The notes under the pieces: generated by a model
Told to the model about the DNA's origin: nothing
Databases searched by the model: none
What the model saw: the letters and a program-made list of their open reading frames with translations, nothing else
Made by a program: the position numbers and the translations under genes
Assembly (NCBI GenBank): GCA_018398815.1
Contig: CM031595.1
Span: forward strand, 138,120,684-138,145,683
Length of the DNA stretch: 25,000 nt
Direction of reading: 5' to 3'
DNA from: Conus ventricosus
Lineage: Eukaryota; Mollusca; Gastropoda; Neogastropoda; Conidae
Shown here: positions 1 to 8,794 of the stretch, piece by piece
Layout of the letters: each line of letters opens with the position of its first letter
How positions within the stretch are numbered: the first letter of the stretch is position 1

Positions 1-474
1 CAACAAGCTTATATTCTCCAAGGGGGAGACATCCTCCAATAGGGAGGGAAACTCACTAACAAAGAACTCCTGGTCATATACCGATATTTCGAAACCTGGT
101 TGTTTCTCCTCAGTGACCGCGAAAAGTGGTAATTTGACTCCTCTGCCTTTTCAGTTTTAAGAAGAATGCAATCCCAGAAAAGGCTGGTGTGCAATACCGT
201 AGTATGTTTGTTGAGTTTTCAAAAAACCAACCAAAGGTGCCATCTAAGAAGCAAAAGAAAATCATGAAAGAGCAAAACAAGCTACATTTTCTTGTGAAAA
301 GTAGAAAATATATAAAGATATCCTCTTAGACACAAGCGCTGAGGGCCAGTTCTTGGAATGAATCCGCAAGGGACTAAAATACAACAAACTAATAAATTCC
401 AAGGATAAGTACCGAGCACCGTTCCAGCAACTTACAGAACAGCTTGGTGTTGCAATGACTGCAAGAAATATTGA
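1..474 (-). repeat. Repeat A, inverted copy (left end cut by window)
   Basis: Read on the minus strand, this stretch closely matches the two complete direct copies at 5187-5665 and 5821-6294, with scattered substitutions. All three copies encode the same short peptide in one frame (for example HTSLFWDC, then LKTEKAEESNYH), but frames break within about 60 codons and no family is recognised. In the opposite reading direction a different fragment looks more coding-like, including KDKYRAPFQQLTEQL near 400-450. Which strand was ever coding is therefore unclear. The copy begins outside the window. Confidence 0.9.
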
Positions 475-580
475 AAGCTTTGTTTATGATTCAATATTTC
501 TTGCAGTCATTGCAACACCAAGCTGCTCTGTAAGTTGCTGGAACGGTGCTCGGTACTTATCCTTGGAATTTATTAGTTTG
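385..580. repeat. Near-perfect palindrome, 90-bp arms
   Basis: Bases 385-474 are the reverse complement of 491-580, with one mismatch in 90 positions that I could find, around a 16-base centre (475-490). The left arm belongs to inverted repeat A. The right arm is a direct partial copy of the same sequence. The arms would fold into a long hairpin or cruciform. A fold-back of replication or reverse transcription, or head-to-head insertion, could produce it. A 12-bp palindrome, CCCTCATGAGGG, lies at the boundary with repeat B (581-592). Confidence 0.93.
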
Positions 581-587
581 CCCTCAT

Positions 588-1046
588 GAGGGCACATAAG
601 ACCGTATGGCGAAAGCTTGGCTGTGTCTGGAGTGGCACTGTCTTCATCTGTCCGTGAGCAGGGGTGGTTGGGTCTGTGGGGTGTGCTCGGCAGCTGGAGG
701 GTGGTGTTTTTCGCCGGTGGCTCTGCAGTCATGAAATACGGGCTGGTACACCCATGGGGATGCTACTTTAAGGCTGTTATGAGCTGCACCCTGTAGTCTA
801 ATTTACCTCTGTTCAGGAGCAGTTATGTCCCTTGATATCTTGATGGAGTGTCCTGCGCGTGCCTGTACCCATCGTCAACTCCAAGGGTGGTACAGGACTG
901 CTCTAAAGGCAGGTGAAGACAGTGCTTCTCTGGGTCCTCCTCAGCACCTTCGGGTGTTTCTTTTTCTTCTTTGCCTTAACTAGGCTGACCCTGGAGAAAG
1001 GTCCAGTGACGGGAAAGTCCTGTTCACAGTGGGAAAGTAGAAAGAA
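588..1046 (+). repeat. Repeat B, copy 1
   Basis: The sequence from GAGGGCACATAAGACC to TTCTTTTTCTT is repeated almost identically at 2746-3138. A further block, beginning GCTGACCCTGGAGAAAGG, follows the body here (982-1046) but precedes it in copy 2 (2643-2735). That arrangement suggests the source was a tandem array of the two blocks. The GCTGACC block is about 25 bases shorter here than in copy 2. No gene is recognised. Short open frames in it are not supported by any family match. Confidence 0.9.
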
Positions 1047-1129
1047 ACTCGTGGAGAGCGTGGCAGCAGAGAGTCCTCAGAAGAGAAGCCCCCTTCAAGC
1101 AAATGTTTCGGCCCTTATCTCCTGACACT

Positions 1130-1319
1130 CTAGGGGGTTTGGGCCACACCCGGGTTCATGACTCCGGATGTCCCTCTGCTGCCCCTTTTTTGTTTCCCCA
1201 TCTTGGGACGAGCCATGGCTGGGATTCGAACCCATGACCCTCTGGTAATGCTCATTTTCCACTTAATGACTCGCGCTTTAACCACTGAGCTACAGGGACA
1301 CCTGATATTTGTAGGGAAA
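1130..1319 (-). mobile_element. tRNA-derived SINE-like sequence
   Basis: On the minus strand there is a good RNA polymerase III A box, TAGCTCAGTGGT (1292-1281), followed about 50 bases later by a perfect B box, GGTTCGAATCC (1232-1222). The T stem pairs over four bases. The acceptor stem is largely unpaired and the region between anticodon arm and T arm is long, so it is not a working tRNA. These are the marks of a tRNA-derived SINE head. About 90 bases of non-tRNA sequence follow, which would be the body or tail. It starts about 20 bases after the stop of the upstream LINE frame, in the same orientation. Confidence 0.75.
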
Positions 1320-2641
1320 TTAAGCCTTATGAAGTTCACTTTTGTTCCTCCTTGACCAGATCCAGCTTGAACACCTCTCTGCCGCTTCTGCCATTGCTTT
1401 CAGGGCTCTGTTTTTTTCCTTCCCTGCAACCGAGAGCTGTTTCATGAGGCTGTATGCAGACGTTCCTACAAATCCCCTAGCTCCAATTTCTGCAGTGAGG
1501 ACTTTGACCAGATAGCCTTCTCTCCTCTGGCTGTTTGCCAGATCAGCATACTTTTCAGTCTTGTAGATTTGAGCTGCCTCCATTCTGTTTTCATATGGCA
1601 CCGTGAGCTCGATCATGATCAGCTGCTTGGTTGACTTAGAGTGGACTACTATGTCTGGTCTCATGCCACTCTTGCTGATGATCTCTGGGTGACTCTTCCA
1701 TTCTGGGGGGTCTGCAGTGCACTCCCAGTCATCTGCCCCGTCCAGCAGACTCTGCCTGCATGTTTCGAGTGGCACTGTTGTTCTTGGCCATTATTTGCTG
1801 CCTCCTGCCGTGAAGAATGTTGCGGGTGCTTTTGGAGTCCTGATTCGCCCTTTTGTGGTGTTGGTACTAGCCCACTCTACTTGTACAATCTCTTTGAGCA
1901 CTTGGTTGTGCCTCCATGTGTACCTTCCTTGAGCCAGGGCTACTTTACATGAGCTTAGAACATGCTCCACTGTTTGTTTTTCATGGCAGAGGGGGCATGC
2001 AGGATCGTCTGTTTTCCCCCACTTCACCAGGTTTGCATTTGAGGGCAGAAGGTCATATGCAGATCTGAGAATGAAGCTGATCTGAGAGGGGCCATGCGCC
2101 AAATGTCATTCCAAGTGAGACTTCTTTGGAGTGCATTCTCCCACGTTGTCCATTGCCCTTGCTGGCTCTGCTGGACTGCTTTTTGGAGTCTTTTTTGGTC
2201 TTCTTCTTTTCTCATCTCCTGAATCATCATGTCTCTTTTGGCTTTTCCTTTGGCCTTTGACCACCATTCAGTTTTGGTCACCCCCAGTCCTTGTCTGTTG
2301 GTCTGTGTGTGTCCTGTTATTTCTCTGATCTTGAGACTTTCTTTTGCAGAATCCATCGCCTCTTGAACTTTCCATTTTCTGCCTGTCTTCAGCTGGGGCT
2401 TGATTGCTTCTACCACCTTGTCTCCTGAGTCCTCCAGCATGCTTTGAAGTCTGATCTTCCCTGCTTTGTATTCCTCCAGGATGGATTTCAGTGGTAGTTT
2501 CAGCTTTGCTTGGCGACAGTACAGCGCGATGTCAGTCAGACAGGATGGGACACCAAGCCATTTCCTTGTGAACTTGTTGATTTTGGCTTCCATTGCCTCC
2601 ACTGTGCTGGTGCAGATGTTGTATATCATCAGAGGCCATAG
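1319..2641 (-). pseudogene. R2-like non-LTR retrotransposon, 3' half (thumb, zinc knuckle, restriction-like endonuclease), degenerate
   Basis: The minus strand reads through the region after the reverse transcriptase of a non-LTR retrotransposon. In order it shows: a thumb-like segment with FTRKWLGVPS near 2580; a CCHC zinc knuckle with spacing C-x2-C-x7-H-x4-C (CPLC to SSC, 1997-1947), followed by GRYTWRHNQVL; and a domain with RPDIVV (near 1655) and IELTVPYENRM (near 1610), then GARGFVG. This layout fits elements with a C-terminal restriction-like endonuclease (PD-(D/E)XK type), as in the R2 group. The catalytic reverse transcriptase is absent: homology begins at LLWPLMIYN, at the junction with repeat B near 2641. 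A frameshift lies near 2080-2100 and an in-frame TAA at 1793-1791. The element is dead. The exact clade is not certain. Confidence 0.82.
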
Positions 2642-3136
2642 GAGCTGACCCTGGAGAAAGGTCCAGTGACGGTGAGGAAAGACCCACTGACCACAGGGAA
2701 AGTCCTGTTGACAGTGGGAAAGACTACAACTTTGGATTCTCTCTTGAGGGCACATAAGACCGTATGGCGAAAGCTTGGCTGTGTCTGGAGTGGCACTGTC
2801 TTCATCTGTCTGTGGGCAGGGGTGGTTGGGTCTGTGGGGTGTGCTCGGCAGCTGGAGGGTGGTGTTTTTCGCCGGTGGGCTCTGCAGTCATGAAATACGG
2901 GCTGGTACACCCATGGGGATGCTACTTTAAGGCTGTTATGAGCTGCATCCTGTAGTCTAATTTACCTCTGTTCAGGAGCAGTTATGTCCCTTGATATCTT
3001 AATGGAATGTCCTGCGCGTGCCTGTACCCATCGTCAACACAGCGCAGGCCTCCAAGGGTGATACAGGACTGCTCTAAAGGCAGGTGAAGACAGTGCTTCT
3101 CTGGGTCCTCCCCAGCACCTTCGGGTGTTTCTTTTT

Positions 3137-3139
<3 letters not shown>
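2642..3139 (+). repeat. Repeat B, copy 2
   Basis: This is a near-identical copy of 588-1046 in the same orientation, here with the GCTGACC block first. That block (2643-2735) contains about four degenerate 21-bp units. On the minus strand they read as seven-residue repeats (FPTVNRT, FPVVSGS, FLTVTGP). The copy ends at TTTCTTTTTCTT, directly at a TA microsatellite. Confidence 0.9.

Positions 3140-3180
<41 letters not shown>
3140..3180. repeat. (AT)n microsatellite
   Basis: About 20 perfect AT units lie exactly between the end of repeat B copy 2 and the 3' end of the Penelope-like element. Confidence 0.98.
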
Positions 3181-3182
<2 letters not shown>

Positions 3183-3468
3183 ATGTAGTTGCACAGCCTA
3201 AAACGATTCTAAAAGCGCTCAACCCCTTGGGGAGCAACATTTCTTAAAATAAGTATTAAAAAGGAATATTAAAATACTCTACAAATTTGTTTCAAGCTGG
3301 GTGGCTATCCTCAGGATGATATCTGGGTTGCCCACCGCCGGTGTTATATAGCGTATGGGGCCTGATTGCAGCTGTTTTCACGTGTGGGTTGGTTGCACGT
3401 GTTGTTTTTATTTTATTTTTTTAAGGATTTCAGGTTGTTGTTTGGGGTGTGTTCACTAACAACGATTT
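3181..3468 (-). mobile_element. 3' untranslated region of the Penelope-like element
   Basis: This non-coding sequence lies downstream (minus strand) of the GIY-YIG frame and runs to the AT microsatellite. It holds the hammerhead-like motif annotated separately. Its status as part of the element is inferred from position. I see no second copy in the window to define the terminus. Confidence 0.6.
3273..3323 (-). ncRNA. Hammerhead-ribozyme-like motif in the Penelope-like element
   Basis: On the minus strand CTGAGGA (3314-3308) matches the core CUGANGA. Fourteen bases with a weak 3-bp hairpin (AGC/GCT, helix II) follow, then GAAAC (3293-3289). Next is the self-complementary ACAAATTTGT, which can form helix III, ending in GTA (3282-3280), an allowed cleavage triplet. 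Helix I can be drawn as GATAT-CA-TC against GAGTATT, with a two-base bulge and two wobble pairs. Penelope-like elements are known to carry hammerhead motifs. Helix II is short and has a mismatch next to the core, so activity is doubtful. Confidence 0.45.
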
Positions 3469-4498
3469 TCATTTGTGCCTGCAGTTGTTTACTATTACTG
3501 TTTTAGTGTTTAAAGTTGCTAAGTGTGGTTTACATAGTATCAGCCATTTTTCAGTTAAACATAGGTTGCATCTTTTTGAAATGTTGCTGTATGGTGATGC
3601 CCTTTTTATGATTTTCCAGGATATATTGTAGTTTATTTTTGCGTCTTTAAGTTTCCAAATGTATTTGCTCAATTCTGTTTGGTTTTTGTATTTTTCTTTA
3701 TTAAATGACTGTTTGTGGTTTGCATATCTGGTTTTGAAGTGGTTTTCAGTAATCCCTATGTATGTTTCTTTTTTCATTTTCTGATGTCACAGTGGCTTGG
3801 TATACGATATTCTTATAAAGGCATTTGTTGCTTAGGGGGCACTGCTCTTTTTTGATGCAATTGCAAGATTTCCTTTCTTCGCCCTTCTTTGCTGTGTTGA
3901 TTTTCGTTTTGTTGGATGCATCAATTAGGTTTTTGAGGTTGGGCATACATGAGTATGATAGTTTGACAGTGTTTTTGTTGAATATTTTTGACAGTTTGTG
4001 TTCTTTTGGGAATGAAGTTGTTAAGATTTTAAAGAATTCTTTCCCTATGTTTGTTTTGAGTTTCCCGTCGTATGGAGGGTTGAATCATATGATTTTTCTT
4101 TTCCTGTTTTTCTTACTTTTATTTGTGTTGTTATCTGGGTTGTATTGTAGTTTATAATTGTACCCACTTTTTTGCAGTGCTTCTTGGTATTCTACTGCTG
4201 CGTTGTTGAATACTCTTTCATTGCATGACAGATTTGATAGTTTCTTGTTTATTCCGTTGGGTATGGTCTTTAGTACAGATGGTGGATGGCTACTTTTGAT
4301 GTTTACATAGATAGGTGTGTCATTAGGTTTCTTGTATGTTTATATATGTGGTTGTTTAGGTCAAGTGTTATGTCTAAGTAGTTCACTACCTTTTTGTTTG
4401 CTTCAATGGTGATTTTTAAGTTGTGGTTTTGGAAGATTTTGCATAGTTCTTTTTTCTTGTTTTCGATGGATCGTGGATTGTTGGTTAGTGCAGCGGAT
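3469..4498 (-). pseudogene. Penelope-like element, C-terminal reverse transcriptase and GIY-YIG endonuclease, degenerate
   Basis: The minus strand encodes the last part of a Penelope-like (PLE) polyprotein. From 4490 downward: the end of the RT domain ([17 protein letters not shown], then ITLDL, near 4380-4355); SSHPPSVLK; LSYSCMPNLKNLID (near 3940); a cysteine-rich linker (CNCIKKEQCPLSNKC); and a GIY-YIG nuclease with IVYQATV, TYIGIT, FKTRYANHKQSF, SKYIWKLKD and CNLCLTEKWLI. GIY-YIG linked to RT is diagnostic of PLEs. The fragment is cut just downstream of where the RT catalytic YxDD box should be. There is a one-base deletion near 4322-4327, a stop at 4087-4085 where a Trp codon is expected, a frameshift in an A-run near 3766-3775, and a stop after NNCRHK near 3469. 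It cannot make protein. Confidence 0.9.
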
Positions 4499-5032
4499 CC
4501 GGAAGACACGGCTGATTATGTCCGTGCTCTTGGTGTCAAATAGAGACACACCACAGTTCATAATTCTGTGGTGTTCTCACCACCAAGGGTTCAAAAAAGA
4601 ATCCAACAGCACCCCCAAAGCAGCCAGTGAAGGGTAGTAAATGGAACAAAACGAAAGTGTGGAGAGGAAAAAAGTTGCTGAAAAACTAAAAGCATTATGC
4701 AAACAGTATAAGATGTAGGGGACAATCTTTGAGCCTATGCTTGAGGATCCATTCAAGGATGCAAGGGAGATCAGAAGATGTGGAACAGTCTGAGTGGTCA
4801 GCTCTGCTGTTCAATAACCCAAGCATTGTAAGTGGCTAAGAATTGTACAGAACAACCTTTACTTGGATCTCCTAAGAGATGCAATCTCCCACTGATTGAT
4901 TGACCAAACAATATAATGCTGAACAATTAAGTAGTGGGGGAAAACAAGTGCAGGCTAACAATTCTTCCGTCGTTATAGTAATGACTTGACAAAGATTTGA
5001 ACTTATATACAACAAACTAATAAATTCCGTAT
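4499..5032 (+). other. Unassigned region, coding-like fragments
   Basis: Short plus-strand stretches look faintly coding in different frames, for example [15 protein letters not shown] just after 4490 and MEQNESVERKKVAEKLKALC near 4640. Stops and frame changes are frequent, so any gene here is badly decayed. I do not recognise the family. Bases 5009-5028 are a 20-base piece of repeat A in inverted orientation (same as 381-400), lying almost against the first direct copy. Confidence 0.4.
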
Positions 5033-6460
5033 TTGCTGAAGGTTCATTGTGAGAAGCATTTATTTTATTTTTTTTTCCCCATTCACCCACTCAAGCGCAT
5101 ACTGTTAGTTAGGCAGAATCATCTACCACTGCAGATGTGAATGCTTGTCTCCCCCTATTTCTTCAATCTAAGACATAAGAGCAAGCTTTGTTTATAATTC
5201 AATATTTCTTGCAGTCATTGCAACACTAAGCTGCTCTGTAAGTTGCTGGAACGGTGCTCGGTACTTATCCTTGGAATTTATTAGTTTGTTGTAGTTTAGT
5301 CCCTTGTGGATTCATTCCAAGAACTGGCCCTCAGCACTTGTGTCTTAAGAGGATATCTTTTTATATTTTCTACTTTTCACAAGAAAATGTAGCTTGTTTT
5401 GCTCTTTCATGATTTTCTTTTGCTTCTTAGGTGGCACCTTTGGTTGGTTTTTTGAAAACTCAACAAACATACTACGGTATTGCACACCAGCCTTTTCTGG
5501 GATTGCGTTCTTCTTAAAACTGAAAAGGCAGAGGAGTCAAATTACCACTTTCCGCGGTCACTGAGGAGAAACCACCAAGTTTCGAAATATCGGTATATGA
5601 CCAGGAGTTATATGTTAGTGAGTTTCCCTCCCTATTGGAGAGTGTCTCCCCCTTGGAGACTATAAACTTGCTGAAGGTTCATTGTGAGAAGCATTTATTT
5701 TATTTTTTTCCCCATTCACCCACTCAAGCGCATACTGTTAGTTAGGCAGAATCATCTACCACTGCAGATGTGAATGCTTGTCTCCCCTTATTTCTTCAAT
5801 CTAAGACATAAGAGCAAGCTTTGTTTATAATTCAATATTTCTTGCAGTCATTGCAACACTAAGCTGCTCTGTAAGTTGCTGGAACGGTGCTCGGTACTTA
5901 TCCTTGGAATTTATTAGTTTGTTGTAGTTTAGTCCCTTGTGGATTCATTCCAAGAACTGGCCCTCAGCACTTGTGTCTTAAGAGGATATCTTTTTATATT
6001 TTCTACTTTTCACAAGAAAATGTAGCTTGTTTTGCTCTTTCATGATTTTCTTTTGCTTCTTAGGTGGCACCTTTGGTTGGTTTTTTGAAAACTCAACAAA
6101 CATACTACGGTATTGCACACCAGCCTTTTCTGGGATTGCGTTCTCTTCTTAAAACTGAAAAGGCAGAGGAGTCAAATTACCATTTTCCGCGGTCACTGAG
6201 GAGAAACCACCAAGTTTCGGTATATGACCAGGAGTTATATGTTAGTGAGTTTCCCTCCCTATTGGAGAGTGTCTCCCCCTTGGAGACTATAAACTTGCTG
6301 AAGGTTCATTGTGAGAAGCATTTATTTTATTTTTTTTCCCCATTCACCCACTCAAGCGCATACTGCTAGTTAGGCAGAATCATCTACCACTGCAGATGTG
6401 AATGCATGTCTCCCCCTATTTCTTCAATCTAAGACATAAGAGCAAGCTTTGTTTATAATT

Positions 6461-6464
<4 letters not shown>
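5033..6464 (+). repeat. Repeat A, direct tandem array (about 2.3 units of ~630 bp)
   Basis: The sequence TTGCTGAAGGTTCATTGTG occurs at 5033, 5668 and 6295, giving units of 635 and 627 bp and a 170-bp partial third unit that ends in an AT microsatellite. The units differ by an 8-base deletion (near 6218), a few short indels and rare substitutions, so the duplication is recent. Each full unit carries the segment that is inverted at 1-474. Short frames such as LKTEKAEESNYHFPRSLRRN are shared by all copies but match no family I know. Confidence 0.95.

Positions 6465-6501
<37 letters not shown>
6463..6501. repeat. (AT)n microsatellite interrupted by the Tc1 insertion
   Basis: About 19 AT units replace the continuation of repeat A. 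The right side of the transposon (8745-8754) is also TATATATATA, so the transposon sits inside one TA tract. Confidence 0.95.
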
Positions 6502-6504
<3 letters not shown>

Positions 6505-6527
6505 CCTTTGTCAAAAGAAACGCGAAA
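6502..6527 (+). repeat. Left terminal inverted repeat of the Tc1-type element
   Basis: It begins TAGCCTTTGTCAAAAGAAAC and continues GCGAAA. It matches the reverse complement of the right end at 24 of 26 positions. TA (6500-6501) precedes it. Confidence 0.92.
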
Positions 6528-6827
6528 AACAATCCTTTACTGTCGCTTCTGGAAACAGACTATAGTGTGGAGTCTGGGTCTGTGGGTCAGGCATGCTGAA
6601 GACTGGTTTCTTTATGTGCTTTCGTTTTCATCAGATTCGGCTGTGGTCAGTGTGGTTGGTGAGGCACGTGGGAACTGCTATTGCGGTTGTTCAAGCTTCT
6701 ACACTGTAGCCAAGACACAACCCGTGAAAAAGATGCTCCTGCTCAGAATACTGCTCACATCTCCAAACTGAAATGGGTTGAAAAACAGGAGCGCATCAAA
6801 GGTGCAACATACAGGTAAAAAAGCAAG

Positions 6828-7836
6828 ATGCCGCGTCTCACGAAAAATGACAGAGAACGGGCCATTGGTATGTTGTACGCAGGCTCGTCAGCCCAGGTGA
6901 TCGCAGCCAGACTGAATGTCCACCACTCGACAATTTATCGACTGAGGAACCGCTATCTGGTGACTGGCTCCACAGCAGATCCACGAGCAGGCCGACCACA
7001 AGCGTTGACCGCACGGACACAGAGACAGGTGGTGCGCTCATTTAGGAATGACCCCTACCAAAGCGCTTCCACCACTGCCAGGCACAACACGTCGCCATCG
7101 ACAATAATTCGTCTGCTGCGTCGAAACCACCTTTTTTGTCGCCGTCCATATCGGGGTTCGAGATTGACTGCACAACACAGACTCCATCGGCAGAACTGGG
7201 CCAATCAACACGCGAACTGGACAGCAGAATGGAATGAAGTGCTGTTCAGTGACGAATGCCGAGTCTGCGTTGACAAGGTTGATAACAATGATCGGGTCTG
7301 GAGACCACGGGGTCAGCGCTTTAATGCCCGTCACATCAAGGAACACAATTTTTGGGGTGGACCATCAGTCATGATGTGGGGTGGCCTGTACGGTCAACAG
7401 CTTGTAGGCCCGGTTTTTTTTTCAGCTGCAGCGAGGTCGGGGAGGAGGGGTGAATGCAGCACGTTACATCAATCAGGTGCTGCAGCCAGTTGTCGTCCCT
7501 TTCTTCCAAAGAAACCAGGCTCACGAGTTTCAACATGACAATGCCCGGCCACATGCTGCACAAGCCACGCAACAATTTCTACGACGGAATCAAATTCCCA
7601 CAATGGTTTGGCCAGCTTGCAGTCCAGACTTAAATCCCATGGAACAAGTCTGGGCATACTTGAAGCGCCGCATTAACAAACAACCCCGCCGACCAGGAAA
7701 CGCCGTCGAACTCCAACAAGAAATTGTCCGACAGTGGAACAGAATTCCACCAGCTTTCCTGCAGCGCTTAGTGGTCTCCATGCCGAACCGCTGCCGATTG
7801 GTCATCAACAACGCAGGGCGTCAAACCAGATATTGA
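6828..7836 (+). pseudogene. Tc1-type (DD34E) transposase, one frameshift
   Basis: Transposases of this family bind the terminal repeats and cut and paste the element at TA sites in the nucleus. The frame opens at ATG 6828 with a paired-like helix-turn-helix region (about residues 10-100) and an AT-hook-like RAGRPQ motif (near residue 55). The catalytic triad is visible: LFSDECR (Asp142), QHDNARPH (second Asp, codon 7537-7539) and SPDLNPMEQVW (Glu codon 7642-7644), with 34 residues between the last two, hence DD34E. WGGPSVMMWGG is also typical. One extra base in the T-run at about 7413-7421 shifts the frame: after PVFF the first frame reads SAAARSG and ends at 7538, while the original frame continues to TGA 7836. 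Total length, about 336 codons, is normal for Tc1. No other stop was seen, so inactivation is recent or possibly a sequencing error. Confidence 0.95.
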
Positions 7837-7935
7837 CAGCATGCACTATCCCATGTCCCGTTCTGCTGTTACCTCGGTCCTTTTCAGGACCAATTCGAAA
7901 TCCAAACAGAGTTGATTTCTGTCATGTCCCTTGTC

Positions 7936-8520
7936 TCTTCAGACCCTCTCTCTCTCTCCCCCTCTCTCTGTCTCTTTCCCCCTCTCTCTCTCCCCCTCTC
8001 TCTGTCTCTTTCCACCCTCTCTCTCTCCCCCTCTCTCTGTCTCTTTCCCCCCTCTCTCTCTCCCCCTCTCTGTCTCTTTCCACCCTCTCTCTCTCCCCCT
8101 CTCTCTGTCTCTTTCCCCCTCTCTCTCTCCCCCTCTCTCTGTCTCTTTCCCCCCTCTCTCTCTCTCCCCCTCTCTCTGTCTCTTTCCCCCCCCCGTCTCT
8201 CTCCCCCTCTCTCTGTCTCTTTCCACCCTCTCTCTCTCCCCCTCTCTCTGTCTCTTTCCCCCTCTCTCTCTCCCCCTCTCTCTGTCTCTTTCCACCCTCT
8301 CTCTCTCCCCCTCTCTCTGTCTCTTTCCCCCCTCTCTCTCTCCCCCTCTCTCTGTCTCTTTCCCCCCTCTCTCTCTCCCCCTCTCTCTGTCTCTTTCCCC
8401 CTCTCTCTCTCCCCCTCTCTCTGTCTCTTTCCACCCTCTCTCTCTCCCCCTCTCTCTGTCTCTCTCCCCCCTCTCTCTCTCCCCCTCTCTCTGTCTCTCT
8501 CTCTCTGTCTCTCTCTCTCT
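7936..8520. repeat. CT-rich minisatellite, ~35-bp unit, ~16 copies, inside the Tc1 element
   Basis: The marker GTCTCTTTCC recurs at about 7970, 8004, 8039, 8072, 8107, 8141, 8178, 8215, 8250, 8284, 8319, 8354, 8389, 8423 and 8458, mostly 34-35 bases apart. Units differ by C-run length and by a CCACCC/CCCCCC variant. Long open frames on both strands here are by-products of the low-complexity repeat, not genes. Confidence 0.95.
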
Positions 8521-8718
8521 CACTTTGTGTCTCTTCGTCCCTCTTTCTGTCACTTTCTCTCTCCGGATACACTCATGCGTGGAGTGTTTTTATCGACTAT
8601 GCATGCTTTGCACGTACGCAGACACCAAACACTGGAAATGTGACATTGAACTGTCTGCCGTCCAGGTCAGCTATGGTCCGTTTCAAACTAGCCTTTTGGG
8701 TCGCTTCGTTGGAGATCG

Positions 8719-8744
8719 TTTCGCGTTTCTTTTGTCAAAGGCTG
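8719..8744 (-). repeat. Right terminal inverted repeat of the Tc1-type element
   Basis: Its reverse complement begins CAGCCTTTGACAAAAGAAAC and continues GCGAAA. TA (8745-8746) follows it. Confidence 0.92.
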
Positions 8745-8778
<34 letters not shown>

Positions 8779-8791
8779 TACACACACACAC
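8745..8791. repeat. (TA)n(CA)n microsatellite
   Basis: About five TA units are followed by about 18 CA units with one TA interruption. It directly abuts the Tc1 right end. Confidence 0.97.
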
Positions 8792-8794
8792 CTC

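Larger units (their letters stand above)
6502..8744 (+). mobile_element. Complete but inactive Tc1-type DNA transposon
   Basis: The element is bounded by inverted terminal repeats (6502-6527 and 8719-8744) and flanked on both sides by TA, the target duplication of the Tc1/mariner superfamily. It contains one transposase pseudogene (6828-7836), a 5' leader of about 300 bases and an unusually long 3' region of about 900 bases. Most of that 3' region is a CT-rich minisatellite. At 2.24 kb it is longer than the typical Tc1 element of 1.3-1.7 kb, and the minisatellite accounts for the excess. Confidence 0.93.

Noticed and set aside
1158..1355. Overlapping open frames on both strands across the SINE
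   Set aside because: They run through pol III promoter boxes and the LINE end; no protein similarity.
5560..5590. CTGAGGAGAAACC in repeat A, which looks like two hammerhead core boxes
   Set aside because: The two boxes are adjacent with no room for helix II, so no hammerhead fold is possible.
6630..6650. CTGATGA followed by GAAAG on the minus strand in the Tc1 leader
   Set aside because: Only four bases separate the boxes and GAAAC is not matched; no hairpin.
7922..8643. Several open frames of 200-360 codons on both strands, rich in Ser/Leu/Pro or Arg/Glu/Gly
   Set aside because: They are translations of the CT-rich minisatellite inside the Tc1 element and are open in many frames at once.
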